A stretch of 64,000 nucleotides of DNA from an uncultured bacterium (lineage in GTDB: Bacteria; Pseudomonadota; Alphaproteobacteria; Sphingomonadales; Sphingomonadaceae), in contig CALOGB020000129.1 in assembly GCA_942636505.2 (NCBI GenBank), forward strand, positions 1-64,000. The letters are read 5' to 3'. The position numbers were made by a program, and so were the translations under genes. The notes under the pieces are model-generated. The model had not been told where the DNA came from. It was given only the letters and a program-made list of their open reading frames with translations, and did not search any database. Shown here piece after piece: positions 26,533 through 35,575 of the stretch. Each line of letters starts with the position of its first letter. Position 1 is the stretch's first letter.

Positions 26533-27888
26533 TTACGGTAACGTCGCAGCGACGTCGGCGGCGAAGCGCGCGATGTCGAACCGCGCAGCACCAGGATCTT
26601 CGCCGCGCCTGACAATCACGAGCTGCCGGGACGGGATCACCATCACATACTGGCCCCGGTTGCCTTGCGCGGCGTAGCTGCCCTCGGGCAAGCCCTGCTT
26701 GGGGCCGAACAGCCACATCGTCGCGCCATAGTCCGGTCCGCTCAACGGCTGCGGTCCGCTCGGCGTCGTCATGGTGCGCATCCACCCAGCCGGTAGCATA
26801 CGCTTGCCCTGCCAGACGCCGTCCTGCGACCAGAACAATCCCAGCCTCGCCAGGTCGCGCGCGGTCGACCAGACTTGGCTGGAGAGGATGTAATTGCCGT
26901 GCCAGTCCGTCTCGGCAACGGTATGCGCCATACCGAGCGGGCCGAACAGGCTGCCCGGCAACGCCCGGTACCGCGCCTCTCCGATCGCGTTTCGGGTGGC
27001 GTAGACCGCGAGCAGGATATCATTGTTGGCGTAGCGGAAGCGTGTGCCGGGCAGCGCCTCCAAAGGCCATGACGCCGCCTGTTCGTCCACCGTGGTACCG
27101 CCGAAATAGATGGCATCGGTGCGATTGCCGGCGGTGTCGCTGTGCAGGCCGGATCCCATGCGCAGGAGATCGTCGAGCGTGATGGCCTGACGCGGATCGC
27201 CGGCCTTCCATTGCGGCACGGCGGCGGAGGCCTTCAACGCGCCTGCGTTGTTCAGGCCGATGAGCGTGCCGGCGATCGACTTGCCGACCGACCAGGTTCG
27301 ATTGGACACGAACGGCCCGAAACCAGGGCCATATTGCTCGGCAAGAACTTCGCCGTCCTTCACGACGATTACGCCGACCGTCTTGGTGTCGACGCCGTAG
27401 GTGGCCCCGAATGCCTGACCGACGACGCCGGTCAGCGTCGCCGAAGGGTGCGGTGCGATGCCGGCGTCACCTTGCGGCCAGCGACGAGGATCGGCTGCTC
27501 TAATCGACGGTGCCGCCGTCGCCTTGCCGCCAGTCGGCGCCGTGCTGCCGATTGGCAACGTCACGCAACCATGCCCGCTAGTCCACTCCGCGCGTCTCGG
27601 AGGTAGCTTTGGATCGAACCCTACGGAGACGGATTGGCGGGTGCGGTCGACGTTCGCCGTGAGCGTCGGCACGATCTTCTCATAGTCCGGATAGATGCCG
27701 GCCAACTCATCGGCATCGATCTGCGCAGGCGTGCGGCCCGCATTGAAGATACCTGAGCAATAGAGCGCGGCCTTGTACCCGGCCGCGACGGCGCGCTGGT
27801 ATGTTCCTGCCGAGGGTTGTGCCACGATCTGTGCACTGGCGGGAACTGACGCGAGGAGGGCGAGACCGGCCGCTTTTAGTATCTGCAT
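26533..27888 (-). CDS. Secreted serine hydrolase, class C beta-lactamase family
   Basis: 451 residues with a signal peptide (MQILKAAGLALLASVPASA). The family covers esterases, D-aminopeptidases and penicillin-binding-type enzymes. The catalytic motif is SVGK (Ser200, Lys203), and YAN (286-288) corresponds to the YxN motif. A 130-residue N-terminal extension holds two cysteines (44, 108) that may pair. ATG 27888 follows GGAAG with a 9-base spacing. It is convergent with the formamidase gene (28-base gap). 6-aminohexanoate-dimer hydrolase-like proteins are the closest type I can suggest; true beta-lactamase activity is not implied. Confidence 0.85.
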   Translation of the reverse strand: MQILKAAGLALLASVPASAQIVAQPSAGTYQRAVAAGYKAALYCSGIFNAGRTPAQIDADELAGIYPDYEKIVPTLTANVDRTRQSVSVGFDPKLPPRRAEWTSGHGCVTLPIGSTAPTGGKATAAPSIRAADPRRWPQGDAGIAPHPSATLTGVVGQAFGATYGVDTKTVGVIVVKDGEVLAEQYGPGFGPFVSNRTWSVGKSIAGTLIGLNNAGALKASAAVPQWKAGDPRQAITLDDLLRMGSGLHSDTAGNRTDAIYFGGTTVDEQAASWPLEALPGTRFRYANNDILLAVYATRNAIGEARYRALPGSLFGPLGMAHTVAETDWHGNYILSSQVWSTARDLARLGLFWSQDGVWQGKRMLPAGWMRTMTTPSGPQPLSGPDYGATMWLFGPKQGLPEGSYAAQGNRGQYVMVIPSRQLVIVRRGEDPGAARFDIARFAADVAATLP

Positions 27889-28027
27889 GATCGCATTCTT
27901 CCATCACGCAACCAGATCGGCAATCCGTTTCTCTGCCATGCGTGTGAGGGGAGCGGCACGGTCTGGCGCATCCAGGGGAGACCGGCACGGCAGCGATGAC
28001 TTGCCGTGAAGGCCCCCCAGCAGGCAA

Positions 28028-28857
28028 CTAGTCCCGCATGAACTCCGCGAAGGCATCGCGCCAATCCTCATGCCAGCGCGACAGGGCGGGGCGGTTTTCG
28101 ATCAGGTCCCCCGCCGTCCACGCTATGCGCTTCGCATCCTGTTCGGACGTCGTCTCGTTGTCCGGGCACAGGATGTAGAAGTCGCCCGCTGCCACGCGGT
28201 CCACCATCAGTGCCACGACCTGTTCAGGTGTCCACGCGCCGGGCGGTTTCTCGGTCAGTCGACCAGCCGTCATCCCCGTCCAGGTGAACCCCGGCACAAG
28301 CAGATGGGCACTGACCCGACTTCCGGTCCGTTCGCGCAAACTGTGGGCGAGGCCCTCGGTCAGCGCTTTCACCCCGGCCTTGCTGACGTTGTAGGCGGTG
28401 TTGCCGGGCGGCTGCGTGATGCCCTGTTTGGAGCCGGTGTTGATGACGAGGGCAGGGGCCTCGCCTTCGACCATGCCCGGGACGAAGGCCTGGACGCCGT
28501 GGATCACGCCCATCAGGTTGACGCCGAGCACCTCGTCCCACTTCGCGGGGTCGGCAAAGACGTCACCGCCCCCGCCGATGCCGGCGTTGTTCATCAGCAC
28601 CGATACAGGACCGTGACGGTCGACCACCTCCTTTGCCAGCGCGGCCATCGCGGCACGATCCGCGACGTCGGCGGACAGCGCTATTGCGCCGTCCATCGAC
28701 GCCGCGGCCTGCTCCAGCGCTTCACCGGGACGGTCGACAAGAACCACCCGCATGCCCGCGTCCGCAAAGGCGCGAGCAGCGGCCAGTCCAATGCCGCCAG
28801 CCGCGCCCGTGACGACCGCAAGCTTGCCCGGTGCGATCGCCGCGAAAGACGGAACGC

Positions 28858-28861
<4 letters not shown>
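28028..28861 (-). CDS. Short-chain dehydrogenase/reductase (no standard start codon)
   Basis: About 277 residues. The NAD(P)-binding stretch [20 protein letters not shown] is upstream of the first in-frame ATG (28753), so that ATG cannot be the true start. The catalytic Tyr-x-x-x-Lys is YNVSK and NNAG is present. Reading back, no ATG, GTG or TTG occurs in frame before the frame becomes unlike SDRs; the only near-cognate codon is CTG at 28861-28859, which overlaps the TGA of the aldo/keto reductase gene (CTGA). Either CTG initiation by translational coupling or a single-base change has to be invoked. Substrate unknown; it belongs to the same operon as the reductase upstream. Confidence 0.75.
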
Positions 28862-29844
<983 letters not shown>

Positions 29845-29889
29845 CAGATCAGTCCTTGTTGGCGGGCAATATGATTGTCGGGCGAAGGG

Positions 29890-30204
29890 TTACGGCCTGC
29901 GGAATTGCGAAGGTTCGTCCCAAACGTCGGCGGCCGTGAGCAGGACTGGGGGCTCCCCGCCCAGCCGGCTGACGAACTCCCGCCGCGCGATACGGTGTAT
30001 GTCGGACTCGAATTCCCCATACGTCTCGATCGCGGTATCGCTGTCGATGCCGTCGAGGTCCGGGTCGATGAACTCCGCCAACGCCTCGCTCGTGATCAGG
30101 AACTCGACCATGCCAAGGTCCGTGTGGCCGAGGAACAGGACGCCGTGCCGTTCGGCGAGCCATTCATACTCGCCCGGCTCGAAGCGAACGCTCGCAGATG
30201 CCAT
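29890..30204 (-). CDS. DUF1488-like small protein
   Basis: 104 residues. The N-terminal 'VRFEPGEYEWLAERHGVLFL' followed by a central acidic helix and 'ARREFVSRLGGEPPVLLTAA' resembles the DUF1488 family, in which a short N-domain is followed by a helix and the C-terminal 'LTAADV'. Function is unknown. It follows the next upstream small gene by 3 bases, so both are likely cotranscribed, and is separated from the aldo/keto reductase by 45 bases. Confidence 0.6.
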   Translation of the reverse strand: MASASVRFEPGEYEWLAERHGVLFLGHTDLGMVEFLITSEALAEFIDPDLDGIDSDTAIETYGEFESDIHRIARREFVSRLGGEPPVLLTAADVWDEPSQFRRP

Positions 30205-30207
30205 GGC

Positions 30208-30492
30208 TCAGCCCTCGTCGTTTGCGCTAGGCAGCCGCTCGGCCAGCGCGGCGATACCGTCGCCAGCGAGGGTTGCATGGGCCGCACCGTCGATTTGCAA
30301 AGGGTGCTCCGGCGTAAGCACGGCAGCGTCGCGATGCTCGGGATCGAGCGTCATCCACGTACGCACAGCGCCCTCCAGGCTCGTCACCTCGGCGAGGTTC
30401 TCGTTCCCACGCGGCACATTCTCCAACGCAGCACTCATCCGCCAGTCGATATCCGGCGTCTTCGCATCGTCGCCCCAGGTCGCTTCCGTCAT
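30208..30492 (-). CDS. Small acidic protein, unknown
   Basis: 94 residues from ATG 30492, which has GGGA seven bases upstream; a TTG two codons earlier is possible. The sequence is acidic (MTEATWGDDAKTPDIDWR) with a central helical 'NLAEVTSLEGAVRTWMTLD' segment. No membrane segment, signal or cysteine is present, and no family is recognised. Its 3-base spacing to the DUF1488-like gene suggests a two-gene transcript. Confidence 0.6.
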   Translation of the reverse strand: MTEATWGDDAKTPDIDWRMSAALENVPRGNENLAEVTSLEGAVRTWMTLDPEHRDAAVLTPEHPLQIDGAAHATLAGDGIAALAERLPSANDEG

Positions 30493-30613
30493 GCTCAAAT
30501 CCCAAATTGACCGGGAATGCCGGCTTCCTGATGGCTAAAGCGCTCACCTTCGAAGGCTGGTTCCAGGTAATTCGCATATCGACCGGACGGAAGCGATGGG
30601 AACAACTGGGCGG

Positions 30614-30946
30614 CTATTGCTGTGCCTCGTCGGACGCGACCGTACCCATCGTCATCGCCAGCAACGACATGCCCCGGTGTTCGTGATCCAGCTTCAGAAG
30701 CCTGACCCAGTGCGCGATATGCTTCCCGGCTGCCTCACCGGCCTTTCGCAGATGCTGCGGGGTTGACAGATCCGTGTCGTTTTCGGTCACCGCGGCGATC
30801 GACAGCGCAAAGAAGTCGATGATGTCATCTGCGATCAGTGCTCGATCCGGGGAGTTCGCGGCGAGATACTGCATTACGATGGGTGCGATAACCTGGAACA
30901 GGTCGATCTTGGCTTGGTCGTCCACCTTCATCGTGTTTGCGGTCAT
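30614..30946 (-). CDS. Small helical protein, unknown
   Basis: 110 residues. ATG 30946 has an excellent GGAGGAG site (sequence GGAGGAGACGAGCATG on the minus strand), which decides the start over a longer frame to 31048. The protein is mostly helical, with 'IAPIVMQYLAANSPDRALIA' and 'DDIIDFFALSIAAVTEND' and a His-rich 'LDHEHRGMSL' near the end. No signal peptide and no known family. It stands alone between the AraC regulator and the small acidic gene. Confidence 0.65.
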   Translation of the reverse strand: MTANTMKVDDQAKIDLFQVIAPIVMQYLAANSPDRALIADDIIDFFALSIAAVTENDTDLSTPQHLRKAGEAAGKHIAHWVRLLKLDHEHRGMSLLAMTMGTVASDEAQQ

Positions 30947-31104
30947 GCTCGTCTCCTCCGTTCCTGACCTGTATCGTTCGAGACTGGGGAGCGAAAGGCG
31001 CAGGCCATCGGTCCCGCCAAGATCGAAGGCGCGATGATCCGCCCACAAGAGAATAGCTTTGCCGCAAAGTCTTAGCGATTGGCCGGGTGCCTCGAACCTG
31101 GAAC

Positions 31105-31172
31105 GGTTCGGCGATCATCGTTTCCGCAACCGCGATCGGCGGCGTTGTCGAGCACGTAGAAATCGCCGAACC
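31105..31172. repeat. Perfect 11-bp inverted repeat with 46-base spacer
   Basis: GGTTCGGCGAT (31105-31115) and ATCGCCGAACC (31162-31172) are exact reverse complements in the intergenic region between the AraC-family stop and the 30614-30946 gene. The spacer is long for a terminator; it could be a transcript stem or two half-sites. Confidence 0.5.
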
Positions 31173-31184
31173 AGTGGAGCGTCG

Positions 31185-32084
31185 CTACACGGGCGTCAGT
31201 AGATTGCCGCTCAGTTGGAGTTGCTCGATGTCACGACGCGGAGGAGCACCGAACAGGCGTGCATATTCGCGGTTGAACTGCGATGGGCTTTCATAGCCCA
31301 CGGCAAAACCTGCGCCGCTTGCCGTCGTGTTCCCTGACAGCATCAGGCGTCGTGCCTCCTGTAACCGCAACTGTTTTTGATACGCCAACGGCGTCATTTT
31401 CGTTACCGCCTTGAAGTGTTCGTGGAGTGACGACGGGCTCATGCCAGCGGCGGTGGCGATGTCCCCGATGCGGAGCGGCCGATCGAACCCGGTGCGGATC
31501 GTCGCGATAGCCCGGCTGACCTGATTGAGGTGGCTGTCGGCGACTGCCATGTAGCGAAGCGCAGCCCCGTGGGGACCCACGAGCAAACGGTACAGGATCT
31601 CCCGTTCGATCAGCGGCGCTAGCGCAGCGATGCTGTCCGGCCGATCGAGCAGTCGCATCAGTCGGCACGCCGCGTCGACCAGATCGTCGTCGCTGCGATA
31701 TACCGCGAGCGCCGGCAGATCGGCTTTCGGCGCCCGGCCGCCTTCCGCCAGGATGAGGTCCGCCAGCACGGACTGGTCGATGTCGATCTTGCAGCAGAGG
31801 TACGGCGCGTCACGATCCGCCTGGACGACGTGTCCGACGAGCGGCAGGTCGACCGAGACCAGCAAATAATGGGCGGCATCGTAGAGCAGGCTCTCTCCGC
31901 CGAGCGAGACTCGCTTGGCCCCTTGGGCAATTATGCAAAGCGACGCGTCATACACGGCGGGCAGGGGCACCGTCGGCTCATCGGCCCGGAACAGCGACAG
32001 TCGATCGATTGGCGTGCTGACCATGCCGGTTCTCGGGACATGGCGCGCAACCAGCGTGGCGAGGTCTGCGATCGTACTCATCAT
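31185..32084 (-). CDS. AraC family regulator with AraC_N (cupin-like) domain
   Basis: 299 residues. Residues 20-160 match the AraC_N arm ('LPAVYDASLCIIAQGAKRVS', 'YDAAHYLLVSVDLPLVGHV'), and the C-terminus holds both helix-turn-helices ('RIGDIATAAGMSPSSLHEHF' and 'GYESPSQFNREYARLFG'). It is divergent from the SDR gene at 32234, the common arrangement in which this type of AraC regulator activates an oxidoreductase gene. Start ATG 32084 or the next ATG at 32081; a longer frame to 32114 is possible. The ligand is unknown. Confidence 0.9.
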   Translation of the reverse strand: MMSTIADLATLVARHVPRTGMVSTPIDRLSLFRADEPTVPLPAVYDASLCIIAQGAKRVSLGGESLLYDAAHYLLVSVDLPLVGHVVQADRDAPYLCCKIDIDQSVLADLILAEGGRAPKADLPALAVYRSDDDLVDAACRLMRLLDRPDSIAALAPLIEREILYRLLVGPHGAALRYMAVADSHLNQVSRAIATIRTGFDRPLRIGDIATAAGMSPSSLHEHFKAVTKMTPLAYQKQLRLQEARRLMLSGNTTASGAGFAVGYESPSQFNREYARLFGAPPRRDIEQLQLSGNLLTPV

Positions 32085-32233
32085 GGGACTGTGTCCGCTG
32101 CCAGCCATTCTCACAAGCGCACGTGAGATCGTTTCGGAGGATCGTGCAAAGATTGCGGGCGATTGGTGTCACGCTGGTCGGCAATCCGGTTCCATCTGTG
32201 CCCAGCCTTCGAGGCGACACGAAAGGAACCATC
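32085..32233. promoter_or_regulatory. Divergent promoter region, AraC regulator / SDR
   Basis: The 149 bases between the divergent starts must contain both promoters. GAAAGGAACC at 32221-32230 is the ribosome binding site of the SDR. No clear direct-repeat operator for the AraC protein was identified by eye. Confidence 0.4.
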
Positions 32234-32959
32234 ATGAACGACGTCATCGACAAGACAGTGCTGATCAGCGGCGCCTCAAGCGGTATCGGCGAGGCCACCG
32301 TGCGCGAACTGGCGGGCAGGGGCGCACGCCTCTTCATCGGAGCGCGCAGGACCGATCGCCTCGAGGCGCTCGCGGCGGAACTCGGCAACAACGTCGCGTG
32401 GCAGGCGCTGGACGTAACCGACGCGGCAGGCTTTGCCGCGTTCGCCGATGCGGCTGAAGCGCGGTTCGGGCGCGTGGACGTGCTGATCAACAATGCCGGC
32501 GTGATGCCGCTATCGCCACTTGCGGCGCTGAAGCAGGACGAGTGGACGCGGATGATCGACGTCAATGTCCACGGCGTGCTGAACGGGATCGCTGCCGTGC
32601 TGCCGCGATTCATCGCGCAGAAGGCCGGCCATGTCGTGAACGTCGCATCAATCGCCGCGCATTTCGTGATGCCGAGCGCCGCCGTTTACTGCGCCACCAA
32701 ATACGCGGTCTGGGCAATCACCGAAGGGTTGCGGCAGGAGCATGACGATATCCGCACGACGATCATTTCGCCCGGCGTCGTGGCAACCGAACTGGGCAAC
32801 GACATCACCGACCCGGATATTGCCACTGCACTGACCTCATGGCGGCAAAAATCGCTGACCCCCGACGCGATCGCGCGAGCAATCCGCTACGCTTTGGAGC
32901 AGCCCGAGGGGGTGGACATCAACGAGGTCATCGTCCGCCCGACCGCAGCCGGCATGTAG
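32234..32959 (+). CDS. Short-chain dehydrogenase/reductase, classical
   Basis: 241 residues, NADP-linked oxidoreductase. It shows the cofactor motif SGASSGIGEA, NNAG, and catalytic YCATK; 'FIGARRTDRLEAL' suggests NADP preference through Arg residues after strand 2. Start ATG 32234 follows AAAGGA. Its divergent AraC neighbour probably controls it. A hairpin at 32977-33006 closes the gene. The substrate is unknown; related genes are often annotated as serine or hydroxy-acid oxidoreductases without direct proof. Confidence 0.92.
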   Translation: MNDVIDKTVLISGASSGIGEATVRELAGRGARLFIGARRTDRLEALAAELGNNVAWQALDVTDAAGFAAFADAAEARFGRVDVLINNAGVMPLSPLAALKQDEWTRMIDVNVHGVLNGIAAVLPRFIAQKAGHVVNVASIAAHFVMPSAAVYCATKYAVWAITEGLRQEHDDIRTTIISPGVVATELGNDITDPDIATALTSWRQKSLTPDAIARAIRYALEQPEGVDINEVIVRPTAAGM

Positions 32960-32976
32960 GCGACGGTGCCAAACTC

Positions 32977-33006
32977 AGTCCGGGCGGACTTTCTGTCCCC
33001 CGGACT
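32977..33006 (+). terminator. Hairpin after the SDR gene
   Basis: AGTCCGGG (32977-32984) and CCCGGACT (32999-33006) form an 8-bp stem with a 14-base loop 17 bases after the SDR stop. No clear U run follows. AGTCCGGG recurs at 33058-33065. Confidence 0.45.
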
Positions 33007-33126
33007 GGTCAGGTGGACGACCGTCTCGTGAATAGGTCAGCGAGAACCATACATGACAGTCCGGGTTGGAGAATGCGGATCGTCGCCCGGGATGATCGGC
33101 CCCAAAAAAGCGAAATCATCCGTGCA

Positions 33127-34020
33127 TCATTTCGCAGGTCGGGGCGAAAGCCAGCCGCCATCCGCTAGCCAGTCTTGCAGGCGATCCGGCCAGTGCAGGA
33201 TCGAGATCCGGTTCGACTCGTCGAGATTGAACGCATGGCCACTGTCCGCATACATGTGAAGTTCCGCCGACACGCCACTCTTGCGCAACTGTTCGTAGAG
33301 CGTGACCGTCGGTGCGGCGCAGCAAGGATCGCGGCTGCCGGCGACCAGGAACGCTGGGGGCGCGTTGGCGATGGCGGTTGCTGGGATGCCTCGCGGTCCG
33401 GGGAAGACCAACACCTGGAAATCGGGGCGAGCGGACTGACGGTCGATCGGATCGGCGGGTCGACGTCGGGTAGGCTCGGGATTGTCCGCGATCAGCGACA
33501 CGAGTTCGCCGCCTGCCGAGAAGCCCATCGCACCGACGCGCGACGGATCGATGCCATAGTCTGCGGCATGCGCGCGGACCCAGCGCATCGCGCGCCGCGC
33601 GTCGTCCGCAGCATCGCCGTCGACCGAATATTTCGAGCCGGGCTCGTTCGCGAGGCGATATTTGAGCACGAACGCGGTCACCCCCATGCGGTTCAGCGCG
33701 GTCGCGACCTTCGTGCCCTCGTTCGTCCATACGAGTAATTTATGCCCACCGCCGGGCATGATCACGATCGCGGCTCCATTGCGGTTCGCTACGTCGGCGG
33801 GAAAGGCGAGCAGGGACGGGTCGTGGATGTTGCGGACCCAATAGTCACAGCCGATCTCCGCCTCGCCGCGGCGTGCCGCCGAACCCGGCGCGCCGTTGGG
33901 CCAGAGCTTAATCGCGGTGTAGCGGGGCGGCTGCTCCGGCGCCGGATCCTGTCCAGCCAATGACGTGGTTGCGAAGGTAGCGGAGGCCAGCAGCGCAATG
34001 GCGGTAAAAAGGGTGCGCAT
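33127..34020 (-). CDS. Exported alpha/beta hydrolase (esterase type), copy 1
   Basis: 297 residues with a signal peptide (MRTLFTAIALLASATFATTS). The alpha/beta-hydrolase nucleophile elbow is GFSAGG, the oxyanion motif 'MPGGGHKLL' follows strand 3, and the likely acid and base are in 'AGSRDPCC' and 'SGHAFNL'. Members of this group include acetyl-xylan and feruloyl esterases. ATG 34020 overlaps the stop of the upstream 64-residue gene (ATGA); GTG 34023 is the alternative. A related but distinct esterase lies at 34303-35247, suggesting two deacylases of similar type. Confidence 0.88.
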   Translation of the reverse strand: MRTLFTAIALLASATFATTSLAGQDPAPEQPPRYTAIKLWPNGAPGSAARRGEAEIGCDYWVRNIHDPSLLAFPADVANRNGAAIVIMPGGGHKLLVWTNEGTKVATALNRMGVTAFVLKYRLANEPGSKYSVDGDAADDARRAMRWVRAHAADYGIDPSRVGAMGFSAGGELVSLIADNPEPTRRRPADPIDRQSARPDFQVLVFPGPRGIPATAIANAPPAFLVAGSRDPCCAAPTVTLYEQLRKSGVSAELHMYADSGHAFNLDESNRISILHWPDRLQDWLADGGWLSPRPAK

Positions 34021-34214
34021 CACCTCACCTCCGCGGTCACGGCCATCGCCGCGAAGCGGATCTGGCTCAACTGGTTCTGGTCGACGATGACTGTCAGCCC
34101 CCGCATCTCACGCGTTTTGGCAGTGCTCACCGTCAGCGATTGCGCGTGTGTTGGGCTGGAAAATGCACAAAGGCTTACCGAAGCGAGGGCGGTGGCGATG
34201 CTCTTGCGGGACAC
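34020..34214 (-). CDS. Small exported protein, unknown
   Basis: 64 residues beginning with GTG 34214, which has AGGAG four to five bases upstream. The first 24 residues look like a signal peptide (MSRKSIATALASVSLCAFSS, cleavage near THAQ). The mature 40 residues ('LTVSTAKTREMRGLTVIVDQ' and a short tail) match no family known to me. The stop is coupled to the esterase start. It could be the surviving end of a larger gene or a true small periplasmic protein. Confidence 0.5.
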   Translation of the reverse strand: MSRKSIATALASVSLCAFSSPTHAQSLTVSTAKTREMRGLTVIVDQNQLSQIRFAAMAVTAEVR

Positions 34215-34302
34215 ACGTTTCTCCTGTCGAATATCGTGGCCGGTGGCGTGCTGGGTTGCGCGGCTCTCCGGCGGAAATGTCGTAAAACTCGTGAGAGGGA
34301 GT

Positions 34303-35247
34303 TTACTGCGCCGGTTTCAGCCAGCCGTGCATCGCCATCCAGCGCGTGAATTCGTCGAACCAGCCCGTGCTCGTGGTGGTCTTCGGGTACATGCCGAAGC
34401 CGTGACCGCCCTGTTCGAACAGGTGGAACTCGACCGGGCGCTTGGCCGCACGCCAGCTGTCGATCAGCCCATAGCCGCCATTGCCGAAGAAGGGATCGTC
34501 CGCCGCGAGCGCAACGAACATCGGGGGTGCGTCGGCCGGCACCGTCATCGCGGCGAGCGGACCGTAGATGTTCCCGATGAAGGCCGGCTTCGCGTCCTGC
34601 CCGGCGACGGTTGTCGCCATCGTCAGCATCGCACCTGCGGAAAATCCGACCATGCCGATGCGGCTGGGGTCGACATGCCATTCGCCCGCACGCTTGCGGA
34701 CCGTGGCGAACGCCGCTCTCGCATCCGCGATCTGGGGCGCAAGGCCCGCCATCATCGCAGCGGCGTTCGGACGTGGCGGGCGCATACCCTGCGGCACCGG
34801 TCGCGCGAATGTTGCAAGATCCTGCGATGTCGGGTTCAGGCGATACTTCAGGACGAAGGCAGCGACGCCTCTGGCGGCAAGTGCACGCGCCACGTCCCAG
34901 CCTTCGTTCTGCATCGACAGCGTCTGGAATCCACCGCCCGGTGCGACGATTACCGCCGTCCCGGTGGCCTTGGCGGGATCCGGCAGGAAGGCGGTTAGGG
35001 TCGCGACGGTGACGTTGCGGGCGAACACGCTGCCATATTGGCTGTGCCACGCTTCAGGTGCGGTCGCCCCCGGGAGTTTACCGGTACCAAGCGCGATGGC
35101 GTCGGGCTGCGCCGGAATGGCGATAGGCGCCATCTTGTCGGTCTGTGCCAGCGCCGGTGTGGTCGAGGCAATCATCAGGCTGGACAGGCACAAAAGGGGG
35201 TGTCCCACCCATCGACGGACGGCGTTCATGCGGAACCCGAATCCCAT
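34303..35247 (-). CDS. Exported alpha/beta hydrolase (esterase type), copy 2
   Basis: 314 residues. A hydrophobic leader ends near STTPALAQ. Catalytic elements are the nucleophile elbow GFSAGA, an oxyanion 'APGGGFQTL', the acid in 'LAADDPFFG' and the base in 'QGGHGFGM'. ATG 35247 has GGGAGAG upstream at good spacing; ATG 35229 is a shorter alternative. It is the first gene of a probable three-gene minus-strand unit with the small exported protein and the second esterase (88-base gap). Acetyl esterase activity on a plant polysaccharide is plausible but inferred. Confidence 0.88.
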   Translation of the reverse strand: MGFGFRMNAVRRWVGHPLLCLSSLMIASTTPALAQTDKMAPIAIPAQPDAIALGTGKLPGATAPEAWHSQYGSVFARNVTVATLTAFLPDPAKATGTAVIVAPGGGFQTLSMQNEGWDVARALAARGVAAFVLKYRLNPTSQDLATFARPVPQGMRPPRPNAAAMMAGLAPQIADARAAFATVRKRAGEWHVDPSRIGMVGFSAGAMLTMATTVAGQDAKPAFIGNIYGPLAAMTVPADAPPMFVALAADDPFFGNGGYGLIDSWRAAKRPVEFHLFEQGGHGFGMYPKTTTSTGWFDEFTRWMAMHGWLKPAQ

Positions 35248-35575
35248 AGTCGCTCTCCCAATTTTATCGTTCTTTTCGTGACGATATCGATAGCGCTACC
35301 ATAGTACAATAGGATCTAAGCCGCTTTTCCTGATCACCTGCCTGCCTTCAATACTGGCGAAAATAGGAGTGCAGGGGATGACATGATAATCGCAATAGGA
35401 GTCGACTGGATGGCAGGACGTAGGAGCCTCAAAGGTCTACTGAACATCTCCCCCCAAGGTCATCGCGCTTTGCGAACGATCTCCTGTTCGGCTCCCAATA
35501 TTCGGCAGTGTTGATCATTGCGGTGATGCAAAGTGGCGGCTAGCGCTGGTCCGCGACCGATAGAAAGACCCTGTG
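35248..35575. other. Intergenic between divergent esterase and DUF885 genes
   Basis: This region must carry both divergent promoters. Composition is less GC-rich than the genes, especially around 35260-35400. No repeat, RNA gene or open frame with a ribosome binding site was recognised. Confidence 0.4.
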
